Origin: Planctomycetota bacterium
Lineage (GTDB): Bacteria > Planctomycetota > Phycisphaerae > Phycisphaerales > UBA1924
Length of the DNA stretch: 64,000 nucleotides
NCBI GenBank assembly: GCA_018242625.1
Contig: JAFEBO010000008.1
Span: forward strand, 248,001 to 312,000
Direction of reading: 5' to 3'
In this document: positions 35,866 through 42,623 of the stretch, one piece after another
How the letters are laid out: each line of letters opens with the position of its first letter
Numbering within the stretch: the stretch's first letter is position 1
Translations under genes and position numbers: made by a program
Notes under the pieces: model-generated
The model's input: the letters and a program-made list of their open reading frames with translations, nothing else
Database searches by the model: none
What the model was told of the DNA's origin: nothing

Positions 35866-36138
35866 CTAGCGCTGGTTGAGGTATTCCTCGATCTTCTCGG
35901 CCTTACGGATCAGGAACGGCACGTGCTGCTCGGCGAGATCGGTGAAGCGGTTGAGGGTCTTCATGGTCGCCTCGAACTGCTCGGTGAACTTGACCTGCTC
36001 CTGATCACGCCAGGTCTGGCCGAGGGTCTGAAGCCTGCCCTGCAGGGCCTGCATCTGCTGGGTGAGGTTGGTGTTGAAACGCTTGAGATCGAGCGCAAAG
36101 CGGCGGAGCTCGGCGGGGTCAACAACGGCTTTGGACAT
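35866..36138 (-). CDS. WXG100-like protein (ESAT-6 size), W43-x-D variant
   Basis: 90 residues, the first gene of the operon. It is a predicted helical hairpin: helix 8-40, the turn at W43-R-D45 and a second helix from F51 on. Trp 43 matches the position of the WxG turn in ESAT-6, but Gly is replaced by Asp. The C-terminus reads KAEKIEEYLNQR; a Tyr is present, yet the Yxxx[D/E] secretion signal of actinobacterial substrates is not complete. A GGAG Shine-Dalgarno precedes the ATG. WXG100 proteins act as homodimeric or heterodimeric substrates of type VII secretion, and the linked FtsK/EccC-like ATPase supports the call. Confidence 0.7.
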   Translation of the reverse strand: MSKAVVDPAELRRFALDLKRFNTNLTQQMQALQGRLQTLGQTWRDQEQVKFTEQFEATMKTLNRFTDLAEQHVPFLIRKAEKIEEYLNQR

Positions 36139-36301
36139 GAAATCTCACTCCGGCGGGCGGGCGGGGGACGTGCGAAGCACGATAGCAGCTTCCTTCTGTA
36201 CGCCGAATGGGGAGGGATGTGTGCAACTTTGCTTCCGAGCGGGGATGCCGCCGGGCGCATCGGGGGCCGGGGCGGGGGGGCCCTTCGGACCTTGAGAACG
36301 C

Positions 36302-36329
36302 AAAAAGGGCCCTGAAAACAGGGCCCTTT
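36302..36329 (-). terminator. Intrinsic terminator of the tRNA-Ala gene
   Basis: Perfect 11-bp stem AAAGGGCCCTG / CAGGGCCCTTT (36304-36314, 36319-36329) with a 4-nt loop. Read on the minus strand it ends in a T run immediately after the tRNA, and it also isolates the WXG100 operon downstream. Confidence 0.85.
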
Positions 36330-36334
36330 CAAAG

Positions 36335-36407
36335 TGGAGCGGAGGAGAGTCGAACTCCCGACCTCATCATTGCGAACGATGCGCTCTACCAACTGAGCTA
36401 CCGCCCC
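36335..36407 (-). tRNA. tRNA-Ala (anticodon CGC)
   Basis: Seventy-three nucleotides fold as a standard cloverleaf: acceptor GGGGCGG/CCGCTCC, D arm GCTC...GAGC, anticodon stem CATCG/TGATG with loop TTCGCAA, T arm GGGAG-TTCGACT-CTCCT. The acceptor has the G3-U70 wobble pair that identifies alanine tRNAs. The anticodon CGC (36372-36374 on the plus strand) reads GCG codons. The CCA end is not encoded. The gene is monocistronic, with its own terminator. Confidence 0.95.
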
Positions 36408-36575
36408 GATTCGGATGTGCCGGCGAGGCCCTTGGGGGGGCCGACCGGGTCGAGAGTGTAGCGCCGGACGCGGCGGATGCCAAGGCGAGCGGCCGCAGGG
36501 GGCCGGTGACTTTTGGTTTCCCGGACGGATCTGGCGGTCGGTGCGAACATGGGGGGGCCGGGTATGCTACTCTAT

Positions 36576-36591
36576 TGAGAATGGATTCTCA
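36576..36591. promoter_or_regulatory. 16-bp inverted repeat, candidate metalloregulator (Fur/Zur-type) operator
   Basis: TGAGAAT-GG-ATTCTCA is a perfect 7-2-7 inverted repeat immediately after a TATGCT hexamer (36563-36568, possible -10) and just before the Shine-Dalgarno AAGGAG of the metal transporter operon. Its place over the transcription start fits repression by a metal-sensing regulator. The assignment to the Fur/Zur family is inference from the target genes; the consensus there is usually 7-1-7. Confidence 0.5.
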
Positions 36592-36604
36592 CAAGGAGCC
36601 CGGC

Positions 36605-37594
36605 GTGTGCCCGGGACGTGCGCGGGTGCCGGTTCGATCCATCTCTTTGCCTATGCGCCACTTTCTTTTCCTCATCCTCTGCCTGGTCGCGTCGTTGGGC
36701 GCATTGGCGAGCGCCGCGGCGGAGGGGCTGCACGTGGTTGTCACGTTGCCGCCGCTGAAGGGAATTGTGGAACCGCTGCTGCCGGCGGGATCGACCGTCA
36801 CGGTGCTGATGCCGCCCGGCCGGAGTGAGCACAATTACGAGTTCACACCAGCGGACATGGCAAACGTGGGGGGTGCCGATCTGCTGTTCTTTGTTGGGTT
36901 GGGACTGGAGCCGCAGATCGAGAAGTTCGCGGCGGCTTCCACCGGCCGGCGGATCAATCAGAGTGTTGCGGAGGCCGCGGGAGTGTCGGCAGGCCCGGGT
37001 GAAACGGAGCACGAGCACGAACACGACGAGCACGCCGCGGCCGATGGGGACGAGCACGAGAAGGAATGCAAGCACGGGGTTGATCCGCACGTGTGGCTCG
37101 ACCCGGTGCTGGTGCGGGATGCCCTGCCTGCTCTTGCCGATTCTGTGCGGCGTGCGATGGAAGCCGCGGGCATCTGGAACGCGGGGGCCAAAGAGCGGCT
37201 TGAGCAGGCTCTCGCGGCGGAAACCCGAAAGATCGATGAACTGAACGAAGAGTTCGTGGTTGGCCTCAAGCCCTTTGCGGGTGAGAAGATCGTGACGCAT
37301 CACGCCGCGTTCGGGCGGCTCGCGGCGCGATACGGTCTGGTGATCGCGGAAGTGATCCGGGTCAACGAGGGCGAGGAGCCCACGCCGGGGCGTATCGCGG
37401 CGATCGTCAAGGCGGTGCGGGAGGAAAAGGTGCACGTGATCTTTGTGGAACCGCAATTCAGTGCATCGATGGCTGAGCGAGTTGCCGCCGCCGCGGGGGT
37501 GAAGGTGGGCAAGCTCGATCCGCTGGGCGATGGCGACTGGTTTTCGCTGATGAGGTCAAATCTGGCCGCCCTGATCGCTGGAATGAAGAAGTAA
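36605..37594 (+). CDS. znuA: Metal ABC transporter substrate-binding protein (ZnuA-like)
   Basis: Cluster A-I periplasmic binding protein for zinc or manganese, about 329 residues. I chose GTG 36605 because AAGGAG lies 6 nt upstream; it gives an Arg-containing n-region and the hydrophobic run FLFLILCLVASLGALASA. Mature landmarks: VVVTLPPLKGIVEPLLP, SEHNYEFTPADMANVGGAD, a His/Glu/Asp-rich loop (EHEHEHDEHAAADGDEHE), VDPHVWLDPV, and THHAAFGRLAARYGL, which supply metal-binding His. The acidic His-rich loop favours zinc. It starts a znuABC-type operon behind an inverted repeat. Confidence 0.88.
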   Translation: MCPGRARVPVRSISLPMRHFLFLILCLVASLGALASAAAEGLHVVVTLPPLKGIVEPLLPAGSTVTVLMPPGRSEHNYEFTPADMANVGGADLLFFVGLGLEPQIEKFAAASTGRRINQSVAEAAGVSAGPGETEHEHEHDEHAAADGDEHEKECKHGVDPHVWLDPVLVRDALPALADSVRRAMEAAGIWNAGAKERLEQALAAETRKIDELNEEFVVGLKPFAGEKIVTHHAAFGRLAARYGLVIAEVIRVNEGEEPTPGRIAAIVKAVREEKVHVIFVEPQFSASMAERVAAAAGVKVGKLDPLGDGDWFSLMRSNLAALIAGMKK

Positions 37595-37603
37595 GGGGCA
37601 GCT

Positions 37604-38479
37604 GTGGCGCAGGACGCGACAAACAACGGGGTCGCCATCCGCTACCAGGGCGTTTCGTTCTCCTACGAGTCCAGTGATGTGCCGGCGCTCGACGGGGTGA
37701 CGCTTGACGTCCGGAGGGGCGAGCGGCTGGGGATTCTCGGGCCGAACGGTGGCGGCAAGTCCACTCTTTTGAAACTCACGCTCGGCCTCTTGCGTGGCTA
37801 TTCGGGCACCATCGAGATCGGGGGATTGGCACCGGCGGACGCCGCTCGCAGGCGGATGATCGGCTACGTCCCTCAGCGGGTGGAGGCCGAACTGGGCTTT
37901 CCGATTTCGGCTCTGCACGCGGCATCGATGGCGGCATCTGTCGGGCTTGGACCGTTCGCGAGCGGCAAGGAAGCGCGGGCTCGCGCGGAGCGGGCTCTGG
38001 GGCTCGTTGGTGCCTCGGAATTTGCCGCACGCCCGGTCGGAGAACTCTCCGGCGGTCAGTTGCAGCGAGTCATGATCGCACGCGCACTTGCGAGCGAGGC
38101 GAAGATTCTGCTCCTGGATGAGCCGACCGTGGGCATTGACCCCGCGGGGCAGCGGCAGTTTGCCGAGTTGATCCAGAGACTGCACGATGAGCTGGGGCTG
38201 ACGACGATTGTGGTGAGCCACGATCTTCGAACCGTGGCGGCGACGAGCGACCGGGTGGCGTGCCTGGCGCGGACTCTGCATTATCACGATTCGCCGCAGG
38301 GCTTGACGCCGCATGTCCTGGCGGAGGTGTTCCGGCACGATGCGGCGGCGATCTTTGGGGATCTGCACGTCGATGCACACCGGGCGTCGGAGTGCGGGCA
38401 TGCCCACGATCACGGGCATGTATACGGGCATGATCACGGGCACGGTCACACGCACGGCGCGGAGGGTAATTCTCGATGA
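37604..38479 (+). CDS. znuC: Metal ABC transporter ATP-binding protein with His-rich tail (ZnuC-like)
   Basis: 291 residues from GTG 37604, 9 bp after znuA. Walker A GPNGGGKSTLL, signature LSGGQLQRVMIARAL, Walker B ILLLDEPTVGIDP and the switch His in VVSHDL are all present, so it is a competent ATPase. The family is usually ~250 residues; here the last ~35 carry a run of about ten His with Asp and Gly (from GHAHDHGH on), likely a zinc-storage or zinc-sensing tail. The stop overlaps the permease start as ATGA. Confidence 0.9.
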   Translation: MAQDATNNGVAIRYQGVSFSYESSDVPALDGVTLDVRRGERLGILGPNGGGKSTLLKLTLGLLRGYSGTIEIGGLAPADAARRRMIGYVPQRVEAELGFPISALHAASMAASVGLGPFASGKEARARAERALGLVGASEFAARPVGELSGGQLQRVMIARALASEAKILLLDEPTVGIDPAGQRQFAELIQRLHDELGLTTIVVSHDLRTVAATSDRVACLARTLHYHDSPQGLTPHVLAEVFRHDAAAIFGDLHVDAHRASECGHAHDHGHVYGHDHGHGHTHGAEGNSR

Positions 38480-39366
38480 AAACGATCGAGTACCTTTCCG
38501 ATCCCGCGCTGCGGTCCATTTTTCTGCCCGGGGTCCTTGCGGGGCTTGCGATCGCTATTTTCGGCGGCGTATTGAGCGTCTTTGTGGTGATGAAACGGCT
38601 GGCGTTTATCGGGCAGGGGATCAGCCACGCGGCGTTCGGGGGTGTGGGAGTTGCGTACGTGCTGGGGCTTGGCGGAGCCGCGGCGGGCGGGCTTGGCGCC
38701 GGGGCTTTCGGCGCTCAGTTTGCGATCGTGTTTGCGTTCTGCCTGCTGGCGGCGCTGCAGGTTGGCCTGCTGACGGGCGGCGATGCCGGGAGGCGCAAGC
38801 GGTCGCAGGCGGATACGGCGATCGGGATCGTGCTTGTTGCTTCGATGGCGATCGGGTCGTTGCTATTGCACATGGCGGAGAAGGGCGGCAGGGGTGCCAC
38901 GGTTTCCTGGGAAAGCCTGCTTTTCGGGTCGATCGTCGGTGTGGGCGTCGCGGACGCCTGGGCTTGCGGGTTCATCGGGACGGTGATCTTGGCGGTGCTG
39001 TTTGTTCTGCGCCGGCCCATGACTTTCTGGGCGTTTGATGAGGCCGCCGCCGCGGCGTATGGGGTGCGGGCGGGGCTGATGCGCGTGGCGCTGCTGATCC
39101 TGCTCGCGCTGGCCACGGTGACGGCGATGAAGCTGGCGGGTGTTGTGCTGGCGACGGCGATGCTCGTGCTGCCCGCGGCCACGGCCGTGCAGTTCAGCCG
39201 GACGGCGGCGGGGGCGTTTGTGTGGAGTGTTCTCTTCGCGGTCGTGTCGGTGGCGCTTGGAATTGTGATGAGCTTCGAGCTTGACTGGCCCACGGGCGCG
39301 AGTATCGTGCTCGTGCTGTCGGCTTTGTTTGGCGCGGGGTGGATCAAGGCGCGTGTGGCGGGATAA
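38476..39366 (+). CDS. znuB: Metal ABC transporter permease (ZnuB-like)
   Basis: 296 residues, about eight hydrophobic segments. Landmarks of the ABC-3 family: GVLAGLAIAIFGGVLSVFVVMKRLAFIGQGISHAAFGGV, with the conserved SHAAFGG loop that contacts the ATPase, TAIGIVLVASMAIGSLLL and LAGVVLATAMLVLPAATA. It is translationally coupled to the ATPase gene by ATGA, and forms the membrane channel for the metal. Confidence 0.9.
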   Translation: MKTIEYLSDPALRSIFLPGVLAGLAIAIFGGVLSVFVVMKRLAFIGQGISHAAFGGVGVAYVLGLGGAAAGGLGAGAFGAQFAIVFAFCLLAALQVGLLTGGDAGRRKRSQADTAIGIVLVASMAIGSLLLHMAEKGGRGATVSWESLLFGSIVGVGVADAWACGFIGTVILAVLFVLRRPMTFWAFDEAAAAAYGVRAGLMRVALLILLALATVTAMKLAGVVLATAMLVLPAATAVQFSRTAAGAFVWSVLFAVVSVALGIVMSFELDWPTGASIVLVLSALFGAGWIKARVAG

Positions 39367-39395
39367 CCGCGGCCGGCACGATTCAGGAGAGCGGC

Positions 39396-39581
39396 ATGAA
39401 AGCGGAAAACCTTCTTGCGGAACTGAACCGTTTGAGGAAGGACATCGGGGAGGACAAGAGCGACATTGAGTGGCTCGCGGTGCATCACGCTTTCTGCTTT
39501 CTCAGCTACAAGATGGGCGAGTTCCAGAAGTACGTTGAGGAACAGGAAAAGGCCGGCGCCTTCGCGGAATACGAGGGCTAG
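39396..39581 (+). CDS. Small hypothetical protein
   Basis: 61 residues (MKAENLLAELNRLRKDIGED...). Mostly helical and acidic, with aromatic residues (DIEWLAVHHAFCFLSYKMGEFQKYVEE). It follows the permease gene by 29 bp with CAGGAGA as Shine-Dalgarno, so it may be the fourth gene of the metal operon. No family recognised; one Cys and two adjacent His could contact metal but this is speculation. Confidence 0.5.
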   Translation: MKAENLLAELNRLRKDIGEDKSDIEWLAVHHAFCFLSYKMGEFQKYVEEQEKAGAFAEYEG

Positions 39582-39657
39582 TGGCTCTGCGAACCTGAGC
39601 CGGGAGGGGTAATAACCCGGTGAAGGCGGCCCCCTGGAGGACGCCAAATAAAATTTG

Positions 39658-39686
39658 TTGCATCCGAACGGAGTTTCGGCGATAAT
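39658..39686 (+). promoter_or_regulatory. Consensus-like sigma70 promoter
   Basis: TTGCAT (39658-39663), exactly 17 nt of spacer, GATAAT (39681-39686). It is one of the best-looking promoters in the window, in an AT-rich patch, and opens the structured transcription unit that follows rather than any ordinary gene. Confidence 0.6.
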
Positions 39687-39883
39687 CGTTGTATTGGAGG
39701 CTTCGCTTCCGGAACGGATGCCAACGGCACACCGGCGGGAGCGGGTTCCGACGACCGGATTCCTTGATTGTCAAGGGTTTTCCGGGCGATGTGCCGCGGG
39801 TGACGGCCCGCGGAGGGAAAGAGCGGCGGCGTGCTGTACAGCACGCGACGGCTGCAAGGGCTTTCTCAGAAGGAGGTGATCCA

Positions 39884-39919
39884 GTGATCGAATCATGTAC
39901 GCAGGGGCTGCGCTGCTAA
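39884..39919 (+). CDS. Candidate 11-codon ORF behind a 12-13 nt Shine-Dalgarno
   Basis: GTG start 39884 and TAA stop, encoding MIESCTQGLRC. The Shine-Dalgarno AAGGAGGTGATCC ends just before it and would pair with essentially the whole 3' tail of typical 16S rRNA (GGATCACCTCCTT), with the GGAGG core 7 nt from the start. The peptide holds two Cys and no known motif. Alternatively the element only recruits ribosomes or 16S rRNA and nothing useful is translated. Confidence 0.3.
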   Translation: MIESCTQGLRC

Positions 39920-39981
39920 GCGCGGACTCGACGGAGTCGCGCGATGCGCGGCCCTACTCCTACGTAAAACAGAACGTAGCG

Positions 39982-40016
39982 CCGGCGGCCCCGAAAGGGC
40001 CGCCGGTTGTTTTTTT
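39982..40016 (+). terminator. Intrinsic terminator of the structured RNA unit
   Basis: Perfect 10-bp stem CCGGCGGCCC / GGGCCGCCGG (39982-39991, 39997-40006) with CGAAA loop, then TTGTTTTTTT. It ends the unit 22 bp before the stop of the convergent surface-protein gene. Confidence 0.9.
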
Positions 40017-40038
40017 GGGGGCCGTCGGGACCGGCGGT

Positions 40039-40835
40039 TCAACGTTTGCGTCGTGCGGCGAAGAGTCCGGCGGCGATGAGGAGGCCGGTGGTTGAAGTTG
40101 CGGGGACGTCGGCGGTCCAGACTTGGAGATCGATGCCCCTGAATGCCGTGGGATCGGAGAAGCCAAAGTGCTGGTAGTCGCCCGGATCGAAATTGCCCGG
40201 CATAGAGGGTGACGCGGAGAGCGTGCGGTGGTAGAGGCCGGTGCCACCGGGCATCGCGGTCGAGCCGACGGTCGGTCCGGTTATGTTGCCGTATCCGACC
40301 GAGCGAAGGTGCGAATCGACCGCCCAGTTTGCGCCGTCGAAGACCTCGAAGATGCAGGCGATGCCGATGGGGCCGAGCGACGAGACGGTGACGGGTGCGG
40401 CCAATTTCCAGTAGGGCGTGTTGGGAGTTGATCCGGTCAGGTAGTGGAGGTTGCCGTTGCTCGGGTTCACGCCGACCGTGGCCGGATCGTGCGAGAGAAC
40501 GGTCTGCTCGGAAAGAGGCTGCTGAAGACGGGGCTGCCGGCGGACTGGAAACCTCCGTAGATGCGGATCCGGAGTCGGTAGTTCCCAGCGGCGATCGGGC
40601 TCGTGCCGAAGAGGCTGAAGGCGGCGTCGACGCCGGTGATAGTGAGCGAAGGGGTGGCGGGTGAGAGGTAGAGCGCCTGGCCCACCCATTCGGAATTGAA
40701 CGTTGCGACGGCGCCGGGCTTGTTGGCGCCGGCCAGTGTGTGCCGGCTGTTTTCGTAGGCATTGAAGTCGGCGAGAGCGCCGACGGTCATCGAACACAAG
40801 GCGGCGGCAGAGAGACAGTGCGAGAGGTGAATCAT
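40039..40835 (-). pseudogene. PEP-CTERM-like exported protein gene with an internal frameshift
   Basis: Read on the minus strand from ATG 40835 (Shine-Dalgarno AAAGGAAG) the product has a signal peptide (MIHLSHCLSAAALCSMTVGALA), then FNAYENSRHTLAG...TPSLTITGVDAAFSLFG to SPVFSSL, after which the frame runs into RTIRPRSA and stops. The next frame continues the same kind of protein: SEQTVLSHDPATVGVNPSNGN, KLAAPVTVSSLGPIGIACIFEVF, ending in a VPATSTTGLLIAAGLF helix and ARRKR, a PEP-CTERM-like sorting tail. Restoring one T in the run opposite AAA at 40512-40514 joins the frames as SSLFSEQTV. Either a real decay or slippage site, or a sequencing error. Confidence 0.6.
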
Positions 40836-40923
40836 GACAAACTTCCTTTGTTTACAGGCCGCTCGAAGACGATTGCCCTCTGCTGGCGAGTGAAGCGGAC
40901 GGAGGAACGGACTGTGGCACGGG

Positions 40924-41619
40924 TCAGGCGTCTCGGCGGCGGCGCGAGCCGGTGCAAACCAGAGCGAGGCCGAGCAGGCAATCAGCGCCGGGAGACGGGA
41001 CCGATTCAACGGTGAAATCCAGCCCGGTGGAATCTCCGTAGTACGTCCCGTTCGGGCCGAAGCCGACGGCCGCGTCGAGGGTGTCGCCGGCGGTGAGTGA
41101 CATGAGCATCATGCCGCTGGAGACGACTGTCTGATAGCCGATCACGTTCGCGCCAAAGAGGCTGACGCCGTTGTGCAGAAGGACGGCATTCGATGTGGTT
41201 GGGCCGACGAAATCCGCGCCGATGAAACTGGCCTGGAACGAGTAGAGGCCCGTGACAGGCGCGGTGAAACGGACGACGGAGTACTCATTGCTCGCGCCGG
41301 GATGAAGGACGAGTTGTCCGGGGTTGTAGATCGCCGTGCCGTAATGAATCGAGGATGCTGTGGCGTTGTGGAGAACGCCTGGCAGTGAGAACCCCGGACT
41401 CGCGGACCAGTAGTCGAATCCGTACGAACTGGTTCCGTTCGCCCCGTGGAGGATAAACGGAGCGCCCAGCGAGTTGAACTGGCCGAAAGACCACACTCCG
41501 TTGGAGTTGTTCGTGGGCGAAAAGTCCGCGGCGGCGGAATAGAACGCGGCCTGTGCGCTCCGGCCCGCTGCGATGGAGCCGAGCAGGATCGGGACGAAGA
41601 GCAGAGTCATTGATTGCAT
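40924..41619 (-). CDS. PEP-CTERM-like exported protein
   Basis: 231 residues from ATG 41619, preceded by GGAGAG. A signal peptide (MQSMTLLFVPILLGSIAAG...AQA) precedes a beta-rich ectodomain (FSPTNNSNGVWSFGQFN, DYWSASPGFSLPG, VRFTAPVTGLYSFQASF, AAVGFGPNGTYYGDSTGLDF) that resembles PEP-CTERM or PA14-like surface proteins. The end is VPSPGADCLLGLALV followed by a cluster of Arg, a sorting-type tail. It lies upstream of the frameshifted relative and may form an operon with it. Confidence 0.7.
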   Translation of the reverse strand: MQSMTLLFVPILLGSIAAGRSAQAAFYSAAADFSPTNNSNGVWSFGQFNSLGAPFILHGANGTSSYGFDYWSASPGFSLPGVLHNATASSIHYGTAIYNPGQLVLHPGASNEYSVVRFTAPVTGLYSFQASFIGADFVGPTTSNAVLLHNGVSLFGANVIGYQTVVSSGMMLMSLTAGDTLDAAVGFGPNGTYYGDSTGLDFTVESVPSPGADCLLGLALVCTGSRRRRDA

Positions 41620-42014
41620 CGAGTTCTCTCCAATTGACGGCCGGTCGTTTCTCGGTCCGACTTGGACCGAGGCGGAATTCGATCGGCGGCTGGTGTTCGG
41701 GGCTGGATGGGTACAAGCAGGCGCAAAGAGTCTGAGACAAGAACGGGAGCCGGGACCGGCGGCCCCACACCAATCCCGCCGCGAACCGGACACCCGTTCC
41801 CCCCCGGACCCCATGGGGAGCAGAGAACGAAGACCTGACGGGCCCAAACGAGTGCGAGCAGCCACTTCCGGCTTGGAAGCCGGGTCAGGATTTGTTAAGA
41901 TTTCAACAAGGGACGGACGGGGATGGCGCCGGCCCTTTGGCAAACTCCGACGGAGTCTGCGGATCAGGGGGATCAAACTTGCGCTGAATCGCGAATTTTC
42001 GCGGGAGAATCACT
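41620..42014. other. Divergent intergenic region between a surface-protein gene and the ECF sigma gene
   Basis: About 395 bp with no convincing gene; it must hold the promoters of both flanking genes. On the left is a perfect 8-bp inverted repeat CTCGGTCC-GACTT-GGACCGAG (41651-41671) that would fold in the leader of the surface-protein mRNA. On the right an imperfect repeat TTGTT...AACAA (41892-41909) lies in an AT-richer patch. No clear -35/-10 pair is found. Confidence 0.4.
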
Positions 42015-42623
42015 GTGGCTTTGGGGGTCACGCCCATCACGACGACGCTTCTCCTTGACCAGCTCAAGGAGGATGGCAACGAGTCGGCCTGGCGGCAGAT
42101 TGACGAGCGTTTTCGCGGCGTGGTGCTGGGCGCCGCACGCAAGATCGGGCTCAACGAGTCGGACGCCGCGGATGTGGCTCAGGAAACGCTTGTCCAGACG
42201 CTGCGCGACTACCGAGCGGGCAAGTACGACCGTTCGCGCGGGAGGTTGAGCTCCTGGATCATTGGGATTGCTCACCACCGGATCACCGATGTGTTGCGCC
42301 GCCATGAGCGGACAAAGGGGCAGGCCGGAGAGACGACGCTTCGCGAACTGCCGGCGGTTGAGGACGTGACGACCGCGTGGTCTGCGGCGCTGCGTGACGA
42401 TGTTTTCAGGCAGGCGTGGGAGCGGGTCCACTCCGAGACGAATCTGAGCCCGGGGAATCTCCGCGCGTTCGAGCTGGTGGTTCTCAGAAGCGTGCCCGCC
42501 GAGGCCGCGGCGGCGGAGTGCGGCATCACGGTCGATCAGGTGTATGTGGCGAAGAACCGGGTGTCGGCGAAGCTGAAGGAAATCGTGGAACGGCTGACGC
42601 TGGCGTACGAGGACGGATTATGA
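42015..42623 (+). CDS. ECF-type RNA polymerase sigma factor
   Basis: 202 residues from GTG with GGGAGA upstream. Region 2: LLDQLKEDGNESAWRQIDERFRGVVLGAARKIGLNESDAADVAQET, with the usual DAADVAQETL and SRGRLSSWIIGIAHHRITDVLRR. Region 4: SPGNLRAFELVVLRSVPAEAAAAECGITVDQVYVAKNRVSAKL. It would direct polymerase to an alternative promoter set. Its TGA stop overlaps the kinase start as ATGA, tying it to the next gene; such sigma-kinase pairs are a planctomycete hallmark. Confidence 0.9.
   Translation: MALGVTPITTTLLLDQLKEDGNESAWRQIDERFRGVVLGAARKIGLNESDAADVAQETLVQTLRDYRAGKYDRSRGRLSSWIIGIAHHRITDVLRRHERTKGQAGETTLRELPAVEDVTTAWSAALRDDVFRQAWERVHSETNLSPGNLRAFELVVLRSVPAEAAAAECGITVDQVYVAKNRVSAKLKEIVERLTLAYEDGL

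Larger units (their letters stand above)
39693..40016 (+). ncRNA. Candidate structured small RNA / small-ORF transcription unit, family not recognised
   Basis: From the predicted start (~39693) to the terminator the ~320-nt transcript is dense with self-complementarity: CCGCGGG/CCCGCGG (39794-39813), the 18-bp palindrome GCGTGCTGTACAGCACGC (39829-39846), GCGCT-GCTA-AGCGC over the small ORF's stop codon, GACTC/GAGTC near 39925-39940, CTACGT/ACGTAG (39960-39979), then the terminator. No tmRNA, 6S, RNase P or SRP signature was seen. Between hairpins lies an unusually long Shine-Dalgarno, AAGGAGGTGATCC (39870-39882). The unit is flanked by genes of no obvious relation. It could be a regulatory RNA, a small-protein mRNA, or both. 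Confidence 0.5.

Noticed and set aside
36506..36604. Upstream start for the metal-binding protein, including ATG 36581
   Set aside because: Those starts lie before or inside the inverted repeat; GTG 36605 has an ideal AAGGAG and keeps the signal peptide.
39829..39846. The 18-bp palindrome as a restriction or phage attachment site
   Set aside because: There is no integrase, phage gene or direct repeat nearby, and it sits between other RNA hairpins of one transcription unit.
39689..39919. A 76-codon frame in line with the small 11-codon ORF, and a 66-codon frame from ATG 39895
   Set aside because: The first would start (TTG) before the expected transcription start, and the second runs through the intrinsic terminator; neither has a good ribosome site.
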